The notes under the pieces were generated by a model. The model had not been told where the DNA came from, searched no databases, and saw only the letters and a list, made by a program, of their open reading frames with translations. Below, piece by piece: positions 15,721 through 23,197 of a DNA stretch of 64,000 nucleotides. A program made the translations under genes and the position numbers. The DNA comes from Bradyrhizobium archetypum (lineage in GTDB: Bacteria > Pseudomonadota > Alphaproteobacteria > Rhizobiales > Xanthobacteraceae). The stretch spans positions 186,001-250,000 of the forward strand of contig NZ_JAAVLW010000005.1 of the NCBI RefSeq assembly GCF_013114835.1. Reading direction: 5' to 3'. The first letter of the stretch is position 1. Every line of letters begins with the position of its first letter.

Positions 15721-15769
15721 CGAATTGAAGCATAAAGTCCGAACAGCCGCCAAACCTGGCGGCTTTTTT
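15652..15769 (+). promoter_or_regulatory. Ribosome-mediated transcription attenuator upstream of DAHP synthase
   Basis: Four segments can pair in a classical attenuator. Segment 1 (15652-15660, ACCGCCAGC) is a perfect 9-base complement of segment 2 (15690-15698, GCTGGCGGT). Segment 2 can instead pair with segment 3 (TGGCGG with CCGCCA at 15747-15752). Segment 3 pairs with segment 4 to make the terminator (15745-15769). The aromatic codons lie between 1 and 2. A ribosome stalled there for lack of charged tRNA-Phe, Trp or Tyr would cover segment 1, free segment 2 to pair with 3, and let transcription continue. Free movement restores 1:2 and 3:4 and stops it. The leader stop codon is 19 bases past segment 2, so re-formation of 1:2 after ribosome release, not masking of 2, would be the default. 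Confidence 0.8.
15745..15769 (+). terminator. Attenuator terminator
   Basis: AGCCGCCA-AACC-TGGCGGCT forms an 8-bp perfect stem with a 4-base loop, followed by TTTTT. It lies 36 bases before the DAHP synthase start, so it must be overridden for expression. It is the 3:4 hairpin of the attenuator. Confidence 0.88.
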
Positions 15770-15804
15770 GTGGCCGGCAGGTTTCCTAAACAGGAGCCAA
15801 AGCC

Positions 15805-16893
15805 GTGTTGAGCACCACCGACGATCTTCGAATTAGCGAACTGAAAGAACTGAGTACGCCGCAAGAGGTGATGCGCGAGATCCCGCGTACCTTGACCGCG
15901 ACGCGCGTCGTCATGGCGGCGCGCAATGCCATCCATGGCATCCTGAACGGCACCGATGACCGCCTGCTGGTCGTCGTCGGCCCCTGTTCGGTCCACGATC
16001 CCGCGGCGGCCGTTGATTACGCCGAGCGGCTTGCCGCCCTGCGGGAAAAGCTCGCCGACCGCCTCGAGATCGTGATGCGTGTCTATTTCGAGAAGCCGCG
16101 CACCACAGTCGGATGGAAGGGTCTGATCAACGACCCCAATCTCGACGGCTCTTTCGACATCAACAAGGGGCTGCGGCTCGCCCGCAACGTGCTTTCCGCC
16201 GTCAACAATCTCGGCCTGCCTGCCGGGACCGAATTCCTCGACATGACGACGCCGCAATACATTGCCGACCTGATGGCATGGGCGGCGATCGGCGCGCGCA
16301 CGACCGAGAGCCAGATCCATCGCGAGCTCGCTTCCGGTCTCTCCTGCCCGGTCGGCTTCAAGAACGGCACCGACGGCAATATCCGCATCGCGGCGGATGC
16401 CGTGAAGTCGGCCTCGCATCCGCATCATTTCATGGCGGTAACGAAGGGCGGACGTTCGGCGATTGCGGCCACCACCGGCAACGAGGACTGCCACATCATC
16501 CTGCGCGGCGGCAACAAGCCGAACTACGACCGGGACAGCGTCGAGGCCGCGTGCGCCGAACTTGCCCGCGCCGGCGTCACGCCGCGGATCATGATCGATA
16601 CCAGCCACGCCAACAGCAGCAAGAAGCCGGAGAACCAGCCGCTGGTCGTCGCCGACATCGCGCAGCAGATCGCGGGCGGCGAGAAGCGTATTACCGGCGT
16701 CATGATCGAGAGCAACCTCGTCGCCGGCCGCCAGGACGTCGTGCCGGGCAAGGCGCTGACCTATGGGCAGAGCATCACCGACGGCTGCATCGACTGGGAG
16801 ACGACGGTAGCCGCGCTGAACCAGTTGGCGGACGCGATCGCAACGCGCAGGACCGCGCATTCGCACAAATTCCAACAGGAGCGATCGGCCTAG
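15805..16893 (+). CDS. aroG: 3-deoxy-7-phosphoheptulonate (DAHP) synthase, class I
   Basis: 362 aa, GTG start with AGGAG nine bases upstream. It condenses phosphoenolpyruvate and erythrose 4-phosphate, the first step to Phe, Tyr and Trp. Type Ialpha (E. coli AroFGH) features: LLVVVGPCSVHDPAAAVDYA, RVYFEKPRTTVGWKGLINDP, GFKNGTDGN, the metal-site Cys/His/Glu/Asp residues in GPCSVHD, KGGRSAI, IMIDTSHANSSKKPENQ and GVMIESNLVAGRQ. Full length, with no fused chorismate mutase or ACT domain. Regulation is by the attenuator directly upstream; this family is also usually feedback-inhibited by one aromatic amino acid, which cannot be told from sequence. Confidence 0.95.
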   Translation: MLSTTDDLRISELKELSTPQEVMREIPRTLTATRVVMAARNAIHGILNGTDDRLLVVVGPCSVHDPAAAVDYAERLAALREKLADRLEIVMRVYFEKPRTTVGWKGLINDPNLDGSFDINKGLRLARNVLSAVNNLGLPAGTEFLDMTTPQYIADLMAWAAIGARTTESQIHRELASGLSCPVGFKNGTDGNIRIAADAVKSASHPHHFMAVTKGGRSAIAATTGNEDCHIILRGGNKPNYDRDSVEAACAELARAGVTPRIMIDTSHANSSKKPENQPLVVADIAQQIAGGEKRITGVMIESNLVAGRQDVVPGKALTYGQSITDGCIDWETTVAALNQLADAIATRRTAHSHKFQQERSA

Positions 16894-17113
16894 ACGCTCG
16901 GTCGATAGTGGCGAGGCAGGGTCGGCGCCCCTGCCTCATCTCCTATTGAAGGTGGAGGACGATCGGAGCCGGCGCATCCGCGCGAAGCAGCCAAAGCTGC
17001 GCGTCGGGTAAAAAATCGACCAGCTTGTGGCGTACATCACACGTACGACATCGCAGTCTGGAATATTGCTTGGAAGGGGACCTCTATTTCGAGTTTCGAG
17101 CGAGGGGGGTTCG

Positions 17114-17356
17114 ATGAAGCAATTGCCGGGCAACCAGCAATTTCCCGACAAACTGAGCACGAACGACCTGCGCGCCTATCGTCGGTGGATCGGCGGCTTA
17201 TACTTATCTTATTTGGCCGCGACCATCATCGCGGTCGGCCTCATGCTTGCAAATGGACCCCCGCGCGATCTCAGCGCGTCGAACGAAATTCAGGTGGCGC
17301 GCCTGAAAGGCGGCCCCGCCGTTCCGGCGGCGGCGAAGCATGTCACCAGGCCGTAA
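17114..17356 (+). CDS. Small membrane protein, 80 aa
   Basis: Start at 17114 (MKQLPGNQQFPDKLSTNDLR) chosen because GAGGGGGG lies directly upstream; the longer frame from 17027 lacks a site. One hydrophobic helix at residues 26-44 (GLYLSYLAATIIAVGLMLAN) with a polar N-terminus and a basic, Pro/Ala-rich C-terminus. A single-span inner-membrane protein of unknown function. Confidence 0.65.
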   Translation: MKQLPGNQQFPDKLSTNDLRAYRRWIGGLYLSYLAATIIAVGLMLANGPPRDLSASNEIQVARLKGGPAVPAAAKHVTRP

Positions 17357-17401
17357 CGGCCTTAGGCCAGCAACTCAAAAAACTCTTTTTGGAATAGTGT
17401 A

Positions 17402-17749
17402 ATGATTAAACAAGTCATTCGATTGATCCTGATTGTAGCGCTGATTATTCCAAACCTTGTCGCGTCAAGTCTCGCATTTGCTGACGCTGCACAAACTTCC
17501 ATTCAGTTTTGTTGGGCGATGGGAAAATTCGACCATACGATCTACTACGCCGAAATTGAAAATCGCGATGACCGGAAGGCAAGCTTCGACACGCTGCTTG
17601 AGATTTCGGGCATCGATCATCACGCGGTGAAATGCAGCACTGCGGATTCTACGACTCATCGCTCGGTGCGTGCGCGATTGATCGAAGATTGGCTGGAGTC
17701 TGAGTTCGAGATCGTGAACACCACGTTCCTGTCAGATCTCGGTTACTAA
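17402..17749 (+). CDS. Secreted hypothetical protein, 115 aa
   Basis: A signal peptide covers about residues 1-28 (LILIVALIIPNLVASSLAFA). The mature part begins DAAQTSIQFCWAMGKFDHTI and contains two Cys (Cys37, Cys78) that could form a disulfide. Base composition is visibly lower in GC than neighbouring genes, which suggests recent acquisition. No domain recognised. It lies 45 bases after the preceding small gene, on the same strand. Confidence 0.65.
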   Translation: MIKQVIRLILIVALIIPNLVASSLAFADAAQTSIQFCWAMGKFDHTIYYAEIENRDDRKASFDTLLEISGIDHHAVKCSTADSTTHRSVRARLIEDWLESEFEIVNTTFLSDLGY

Positions 17750-17757
17750 TTCTATTG

Positions 17758-17822
17758 CGTCATGGCCGCTCAACCGTTCATCCTGAGGCGCCCGTGAGAA
17801 GCGGGCGTCTCGAAGAATGTAG
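17758..17822. repeat. Palindromic dispersed repeat (REP-like)
   Basis: CGTCATGGCC is followed by TTCATCCTGAGGCGCCCG and CGGGCGTCTCGAAGAATG. The arms GAGGCGCCCG and CGGGCGTCTC pair with one wobble. The wording, ATCCTGAG...CTCGAAGAATG, is that of a repeat often seen between alphaproteobacterial genes (recollection). It sits between two convergent genes and may serve both as an mRNA 3' end. Confidence 0.6.
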
Positions 17823-17845
17823 GCCACAGCCCGCCAGTACGTGCC

Positions 17846-18103
17846 TTAACAGCCGCGGCAGATGCTCTTGATCTTGCGGTCGAGCGCTGCGTTTTCCTTG
17901 CTTAGCGGATCGTTCGGGTCGTTCTGGATCTTGCCGGTATTGGGCAGGTCGCTTGGACGCGGCTGGCGGTGGCCAACCGGCGCCTCCGGAATCCCTCCGG
18001 CACTCGGACTATTCTTTGGCATCGTCGACGTCCCACCCTGCGCGAACGCAGCAGGCATGCCGATCAGGACCATCAGCGCGACTGACAAAACTGTTCTTTG
18101 CAT
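17846..18103 (-). CDS. Secreted small protein, 85 aa
   Basis: Start at 18103 (MQRTVLSVALMVLIGMPAAF) with GGGAG upstream; 21 further in-frame codons upstream look non-coding. Signal peptide to about residue 21 (AFA-Q). The mature part is Pro/Gly/Asn-rich and ends KSICRGC, with two nearby Cys. No domain recognised; probably periplasmic. Confidence 0.65.
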   Translation of the reverse strand: MQRTVLSVALMVLIGMPAAFAQGGTSTMPKNSPSAGGIPEAPVGHRQPRPSDLPNTGKIQNDPNDPLSKENAALDRKIKSICRGC

Positions 18104-18129
18104 CCTGATTCTCCCGCCTTTTGATTCAT

Positions 18130-18342
18130 TTATCGTGTCCGTTCCGGCACGTCGATCGTAGCGCAATTGCGGCGTCCCTGGGCGGCGCAGTCCTGCGCCT
18201 TTCGAACATCGGCCATGGTGCCGAGCAACCAGATTCCGGCGGCCACCAGCACTACGAAGAAGCCAAGCATCACCGCATTTTCGATTCTGCGATTTCGCTC
18301 ATCTTCCGGCGGCTCCTGTTTACCCTCGCCATCTTCCGTCAT
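18130..18342 (-). CDS. Small single-span membrane protein, 70 aa
   Basis: Begins MTEDGEGKQEPPEDERNRRI with a strongly acidic N-terminus, then one helix at about residues 24-43 (NAVMLGFFVVLVAAGIWLLG), then a Cys-containing tail. The start lies seven bases after the epmB stop, so it is probably co-transcribed with epmB. Unknown function; link to EF-P modification is positional only. Confidence 0.65.
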   Translation of the reverse strand: MTEDGEGKQEPPEDERNRRIENAVMLGFFVVLVAAGIWLLGTMADVRKAQDCAAQGRRNCATIDVPERTR

Positions 18343-18349
18343 CGCCAGA

Positions 18350-19441
18350 TCACGGCTTTGGCGGATAGAGGTGAACGTCGCCGCAATAGTCGACGATACG
18401 ATACCGTGTTTCCGAGGATAGATCACTTTCCCTGGAACTTGCATGCGACAAATAATTCGGTCCAATCGGCGCCTTTCCATGGCCGCCGGGAATGTCGAGC
18501 ACATATTCCGGCTGGCATAGACCCGAAACGCGGCCCCGCAGACGGCGCATCAGTTCCTGCCCCTCCGCGATGGTGGTGCGCAGATGCGCGGTCCCCGGCG
18601 CAAGATCGCCATGATGCAGGTAATAAGGCTTGATCCGGTTTTCGACGAAAGCCCGCATCAACGCTTCCAGCGTGGCGGCATCGTCATTGACACCGCGAAG
18701 CAGCACCGTCTGGCTCACCAGCGGAATGCCGGCGTCAGCCAGCCGCGCGCAGGCGGTGCGCGCCTCGCCCAGCAGCTCGCGCGGATGATTGGCATGAATG
18801 GCGATCCACGTCGTCACGCCATCGGCTTTCAACGCCCTGATCACGTCGCGATCGATTCGCGCCGGCGCCGCCACGGGCACGCGGGTGTGGAGGCGAACAA
18901 TCCTGACGTGATCGATGGCGGCGATATCAGTCATGATCTCGGCCAGCCGCCGCGGCGACAGCATCAGCGGATCGCCGCCGGTCAGGATGACTTCCCAGAT
19001 TTCATCATGCTTGCGGATGTAATCCAGCGCGTCGCGGTAGGCGGCCTCCGACAGCGCCGTCGCCTTGCCCGGCCCCACCATCTCGCGGCGGAAGCAGAAC
19101 CGGCAATACACCGCGCAGACATGCACCAGCTTGAACAGGACGCGATCGGGATAGCGATGCACGATGCCGGCAATCGGCGAATGCGCGTCGTCGCCGATCG
19201 GATCCGCGTTTTCGCCCGGCGCGCTCACCAGTTCAAGCGCGCTCGGGACGAATTGCCGCGCGATCGGGTCGTTGAGATCTTCGCTGTCGATCAGGCCGGC
19301 GACGTCCGGCGTCACAGCGATGGCATAGCGCGCAGCGACCCGCTCGAGATCGGCGAGATCGGCAGCCTTCGCCAAGCCGCGCTCGACCAGTTCGGCGGGC
19401 TGACGCAGCGTTGCTAAAAGTTTCGGATCGATCCTGTTCAT
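18350..19441 (-). CDS. epmB: EF-P beta-lysylation protein EpmB (lysine 2,3-aminomutase family)
   Basis: 363 aa from 19441 (MNRIDPKLLATLRQPAELVE), with GGAG just upstream inside epmA. Radical-SAM enzyme: the cluster motif CAVYCRFC (Cx3Cx2C) near residue 110, LTGGDPLMLS for SAM binding, and the PLP-lysine region near QTVLLRGVND/PYYLHHGDLAPGT. EpmB isomerises (S)-alpha-lysine to (R)-beta-lysine, which EpmA attaches to elongation factor P. The start overlaps the epmA stop (ATGA), so the two are translated together, and efp is 0.5 kb upstream on the other strand, which fixes the assignment over a catabolic KamA. Confidence 0.93.
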   Translation of the reverse strand: MNRIDPKLLATLRQPAELVERGLAKAADLADLERVAARYAIAVTPDVAGLIDSEDLNDPIARQFVPSALELVSAPGENADPIGDDAHSPIAGIVHRYPDRVLFKLVHVCAVYCRFCFRREMVGPGKATALSEAAYRDALDYIRKHDEIWEVILTGGDPLMLSPRRLAEIMTDIAAIDHVRIVRLHTRVPVAAPARIDRDVIRALKADGVTTWIAIHANHPRELLGEARTACARLADAGIPLVSQTVLLRGVNDDAATLEALMRAFVENRIKPYYLHHGDLAPGTAHLRTTIAEGQELMRRLRGRVSGLCQPEYVLDIPGGHGKAPIGPNYLSHASSRESDLSSETRYRIVDYCGDVHLYPPKP

Positions 19442-20511
19442 GTCTCTCCTGCCGGTGGCGTCCACACCACCTGGTCGACCCGCAGCGCGCCGCTGGCCAG
19501 CATCACCAGCCGGTCGAAACCGAGCGCGACGCCGCTCGACGGCGGCATGGCGGCAACCGCTGCGAGAAAATCTTCATCAAGCGGGTAGCGCTCGCCGTAG
19601 CGCCGCTGTTTCTCATCCATGGCAGCGGCGAAACGGCGGCGCTGCTCGGCGGCATCGGTCAATTCGCCGAAGCCATTGGCGAGCTCGACGCCGCAGGCAT
19701 AGACCTCAAAACGTTCCGCTACACGCGGATCGCCCGCCTTCGTCCGCGCCAGTGCGGCCTCCGGCGCCGGATATTCGAACAACACGGTCAAACGCCCCTG
19801 CCCCAGATTCGGTTCGACATGCTCGACCAGCACCTTGCTGAAAATGTCCGACCAGGTGTCGTCGTCCGTGACCCGCACCCGCGCGTTCGCCGCCGCGGCA
19901 AGCGCCACGCGGTCGCCCTCGCCATTGGCAATTGTGGCCAGCAGATCGATTCCCGCAAAGCGCTCGAAGGCATGCGCCACCGTCAGCAGTTCCGGCTCGG
20001 CGAACGGATCGGCCGTTCTGCCGCGAAACGAAAACCGCCCTATACCGGTCGCCCGCGCGGCATGCGCGATCACGACGATGGTGTCTGCCATAACAGCGTC
20101 ATAGCCCGTGTTTGCGCGATACCATTCCAGCATCGTGAATTCGGGCAGATGCAGATCGCCGCGCTCGCGGTCGCGGAACACGCGCGCGAACTCGAATATT
20201 TTGGCTTCGCCGGCGGCCAGCAGTTTCTTGGCGGCGAATTCCGGCGAGGTGCGCAAATAACGGGTCGCGCGGGCGCCGTCATTGCCGATGATTTCGGTGC
20301 GCGGAGCATGCAGATGCGTCTCATTGCCCGGCGATACCTGCAGAATGGCGCTTTCGACCTCGGCAAAACCCTGCTCGTCGAACCAGGCCCGCACGGCCTT
20401 CGTGATCGCACGGCGCGCCGTCAGGAACGGCTTGCGGTCGGCATACCGCCCAACCGACCACCATGGCGACGGTTGGTCACTTCCGACCATCACAGACGGT
20501 TCCACGTCCAC
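19438..20511 (-). CDS. epmA: EF-P lysyltransferase EpmA (PoxA/GenX/YjeA)
   Basis: 357 aa, a class II lysyl-tRNA-synthetase catalytic core without the tRNA-anticodon-binding OB domain, as expected for EpmA. Class II motifs: motif 2 around FEFARVFRDRERGDLHLPEF and motif 3 GVALGFDRLVMLASG near the C-terminus; FLTARRAITKAVRAWFDEQG opens the core. It activates (R)-beta-lysine as the adenylate and transfers it to the loop lysine of EF-P. Operon with epmB (4-base overlap). Confidence 0.94.
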   Translation of the reverse strand: MDVEPSVMVGSDQPSPWWSVGRYADRKPFLTARRAITKAVRAWFDEQGFAEVESAILQVSPGNETHLHAPRTEIIGNDGARATRYLRTSPEFAAKKLLAAGEAKIFEFARVFRDRERGDLHLPEFTMLEWYRANTGYDAVMADTIVVIAHAARATGIGRFSFRGRTADPFAEPELLTVAHAFERFAGIDLLATIANGEGDRVALAAAANARVRVTDDDTWSDIFSKVLVEHVEPNLGQGRLTVLFEYPAPEAALARTKAGDPRVAERFEVYACGVELANGFGELTDAAEQRRRFAAAMDEKQRRYGERYPLDEDFLAAVAAMPPSSGVALGFDRLVMLASGALRVDQVVWTPPAGET

Positions 20512-20958
20512 CGAGCCTGCTCAGTGGAGTCAATCAAGGCGTTCAGGGCATCGGCAAATACCATTGATATTGTTCGACTTTCTTTTTAGTCCGCCACAGC
20601 GAATCGGAGCAAGCGGCAAGATCCAGCTCCACTCGGTCATTTCATGTCGAAAGACGCTTCTCTTGTCCATTCGCCTGATAATGCTGGCGCGCGCCGCTGG
20701 GTAGCCTGCGGGCCTCCGTGAACCGCGCCTATGACGTGCTTTCAAGCCGTCAGCATCGATCGGACACGTAGTTAGAATTACTTGCCAGAGTCGCCCCGGC
20801 TAACACGGCGAAATACGCCTCAACCGGCCGCCGAAACGACCGCAAAACGCTGGCATCGACGGGCAAAATCAGTATGTTGCAGCCCGAAAACCGCCTGATT
20901 GGCCGTGCGGACGCCCACGTCCGGATCGGCCGAAGGCCAGAAATTCAGGAAAGCAGCT
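20512..20958. other. Divergent intergenic region between epmA and efp
   Basis: About 450 bases with no supported gene. It must hold the promoters of both epmA-epmB (minus) and efp (plus). The part near 20560-20590 is AT-richer. I could not assign specific promoter elements. Confidence 0.4.
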
Positions 20959-21525
20959 TTGAAAGTCATCGCCAGTTCTATTCGCAAGGGCAACGTCATC
21001 GAGCAAGACGGCAAGCTCTACGTCGTCCTCTCGGCCGAGAACATCCATCCCGGCAAGGGAACTCCGGTCAGCCAGATCGAAATGCGCCGCATCGGCGACG
21101 GCGTGAAGGTATCGGAACGCTACAAGACCACCGACCAGGTCGAGAAGGCGACCGTCGAGGACCGCAATTTCAACTACCTCTACGAAGATGCCGACGGGTT
21201 CCACTTCATGAATGCGGAGACCTATGACCAGGTTCAGGTCTCGAAGGAGATCGTGGGCTCCGCCGCGCCCTACTTGCAGGAAAACATGACCGTGAAGCTG
21301 TCGATGCACGACCTGAACCCGGTCGCCATCCAGCTCCCGCAGCGCGCGACGCTGGAAGTTGTGGAGACCGAGCCGGTCACCAAGGGTCAGACCGCGTCTT
21401 CCTCCTACAAGCCTGCTATTCTCTCCAACGGCGTGCGCACCTCGGTGCCACCGCACATTGGTACGGGAACTCGGATCGTAGTGATGACCGAGGACGGCTC
21501 CTACGTCGAGCGCGCAAAGGATTAA
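20959..21525 (+). CDS. efp: Elongation factor P
   Basis: 188 aa, TTG start. The family begins (M)KVIASSIRKGNVIEQDGKLY, which fits TTG at 20959 preceded by AGGAAAG; an ATG further upstream would add 20 unlike residues. Three OB-like domains follow. The modified loop reads NIHPGKGTP, with Lys33 (Lys34 in E. coli numbering) as the beta-lysylation target; the C-terminal signature is YKPAILSNGVRTSVPPHIGT. EF-P relieves ribosome stalling at proline runs. The modifying enzymes EpmA and EpmB are encoded divergently next door. A rare TTG start may limit its translation. Confidence 0.96.
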   Translation: MKVIASSIRKGNVIEQDGKLYVVLSAENIHPGKGTPVSQIEMRRIGDGVKVSERYKTTDQVEKATVEDRNFNYLYEDADGFHFMNAETYDQVQVSKEIVGSAAPYLQENMTVKLSMHDLNPVAIQLPQRATLEVVETEPVTKGQTASSSYKPAILSNGVRTSVPPHIGTGTRIVVMTEDGSYVERAKD

Positions 21526-21568
21526 AACCGCGCAATAGGCTACGGGGCATACGCCGGGGGGCGATGCA

Positions 21569-23152
21569 TTGGGTACCAGGGCTGTCAGCTTGCTTTCGCA
21601 TGGGCTGGCGGCGTTTTGTTTGCTCTGTGCCGGGATTGCCGGCGCTTCCGCGAGCGAGTTCAGAACGCCATCGATTTCGGCCGTGCGCGTCGAGTGGCGC
21701 GCCGTTCTCGATCAGCTTCGCAGCGAGATCAGCTCCCAGCCGGCGATCGCCTCGCGCTTCACCTTCGCGAGCCGGCAACGGGTGCCGGCAAGGGATCCGC
21801 GCGCAACGCCTGCGCTGGTACAGTTGAACGCGATTAATTCGGCGATGTTCGCTGGCATCGGTCGCAGCCCGGTGCCGGTATTATTGCCGTTCGATACCGC
21901 GGCGTATCTCGGGGCCGAGGCCGGCGGCGCGCGCCAGCCGGCGGTATCGCGCTATCAGGCCGACTTTCGACCCGTTGACCTGTTTCACGCCGGCCCGTCC
22001 GGCTACGACGCGGTGTTTTCACTGGATCCCGGCGCGGGCGCCGGCCTGCCGTCACGAACCTTCGCCCGGCCTGTCGAGGTGCAGATCACCGGCTCGATCC
22101 TGATCTACGATCTTGCCGATCCGCTCGGCGGCAAGGGCGAGCCGGTCAAGTCGCTGGCGGCGCAATTCCCGGACATGCGCCGCTTCATTCGCGAAGGCTA
22201 TGTGCGCTACGCCTTCACCCGCTTCGGCGTACCCTATGTCGTGTCGATCCAGTGTCTCGACTCGGCGCCGCGAGCGCGGCGGCTGGCCTGCCGCGAGGCT
22301 TACCCGATCGCCGAGCGTTTCCTGAAGGCGCTGCGCATCGCCGGCGGTCAGCCGGCGCGTCCGCGTTTCGATATTTCCTCTGATGTCGCCGAGCGGCCGA
22401 CCGCGGCTTCAGCCGACTTCACCTATCGCCCGAGCGGAGACATCGTCGTCAACAGCGGCGCGCGCAGGCGCGGCGGGCGTACCGATCTCATCGCCTATTC
22501 GCAGATCCGCTTTCCGCTGCAGAAAGCCCCGGTGCTGGTCAGCTCCCAGCAGTTCGGCAAGCGCGGATCTGGCCAACGCCAGAGCGTCTACCCAGGCGTC
22601 TATCCGTGGCGCGACAATTTTTGCGAAGCCCGCAGCTTCCAGGTCTGGCAGTGCGCGGCCGGCTTTGGTCACCAGGGCCAGGACATCCGCCCCGCGCCCT
22701 GCCCGCCAAATAGCAACGCTGAAGGCAGTTGCCATCCGAGAAAACAGGCGGTCGTCGCCGTCCGCGACGGCGTCGTCATCCGTTCACCGAAGCAGCAGGC
22801 GGCAACGCTGCAGATCAACACCCGCAACGAGCACATCCGTTTTCGCTACATGCACATGAACCCCTCAGCCATGGACGCGGACGGCATTCTCAACGGCCGA
22901 CGCGTCGCCGAGGGCGAGAAGATCGGCGTGGTCTCCAACTATCTCGATTTCCCCAATGGCACCTCATACCACCTGCACTTCGACGTGCAGGTGTTCACGC
23001 GTGACGGCTGGATCTGGGTCAATCCCTACACCACCCTAATCGCGTCCTACGAACGGCTGATCCACGGCCGCGGCCGCGAGATCGGCACCGATCCGCCCGC
23101 CGCCGTGGCGCACGCGCTGCCGGAGGATGTGCTCCTTCGCGTCAGTCGATAG
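21569..23152 (+). CDS. Secreted M23 (LytM-type) peptidase
   Basis: 527 aa. Start TTG at 21569, the only start before the signal peptide (residues about 5-28, LLSHGLAAFCLLCAGIAGAS). Residues 30-350 are a long N-terminal region without a domain I recognise. The C-terminal M23 domain has the zinc motif GHQGQD (His368, Asp372) and YHLHFDVQV (His468, His470). Such enzymes cut peptidoglycan cross-links or act as divisome activators; catalytic residues look intact. The gene follows efp by 43 bases and may be read from the same transcript. Confidence 0.85.
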   Translation: MGTRAVSLLSHGLAAFCLLCAGIAGASASEFRTPSISAVRVEWRAVLDQLRSEISSQPAIASRFTFASRQRVPARDPRATPALVQLNAINSAMFAGIGRSPVPVLLPFDTAAYLGAEAGGARQPAVSRYQADFRPVDLFHAGPSGYDAVFSLDPGAGAGLPSRTFARPVEVQITGSILIYDLADPLGGKGEPVKSLAAQFPDMRRFIREGYVRYAFTRFGVPYVVSIQCLDSAPRARRLACREAYPIAERFLKALRIAGGQPARPRFDISSDVAERPTAASADFTYRPSGDIVVNSGARRRGGRTDLIAYSQIRFPLQKAPVLVSSQQFGKRGSGQRQSVYPGVYPWRDNFCEARSFQVWQCAAGFGHQGQDIRPAPCPPNSNAEGSCHPRKQAVVAVRDGVVIRSPKQQAATLQINTRNEHIRFRYMHMNPSAMDADGILNGRRVAEGEKIGVVSNYLDFPNGTSYHLHFDVQVFTRDGWIWVNPYTTLIASYERLIHGRGREIGTDPPAAVAHALPEDVLLRVSR

Positions 23153-23197
23153 TCCGCCAAGATCAGAGCGACGTCGCGCTCATTCTTGGACGAGCGA

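Noticed and set aside
15604..15769. A riboswitch or T-box upstream of DAHP synthase
   Set aside because: The region is short, contains a leader peptide rich in aromatic codons, and four complementary segments explain it. No T-box core (AGGGUGGNACCGCG) is present.
15712..16875. Open frame of 387 codons on the minus strand across the DAHP synthase gene
   Set aside because: It is antisense to a full-length, motif-rich enzyme. High-GC genes often leave the complementary frame open; the translation is Arg/Asp/Gly-rich and has no domain.
18350..19441. Catabolic lysine 2,3-aminomutase (KamA)
   Set aside because: The radical-SAM domain would fit, but the 4-base overlap with epmA and the adjacent efp fix it as EpmB.
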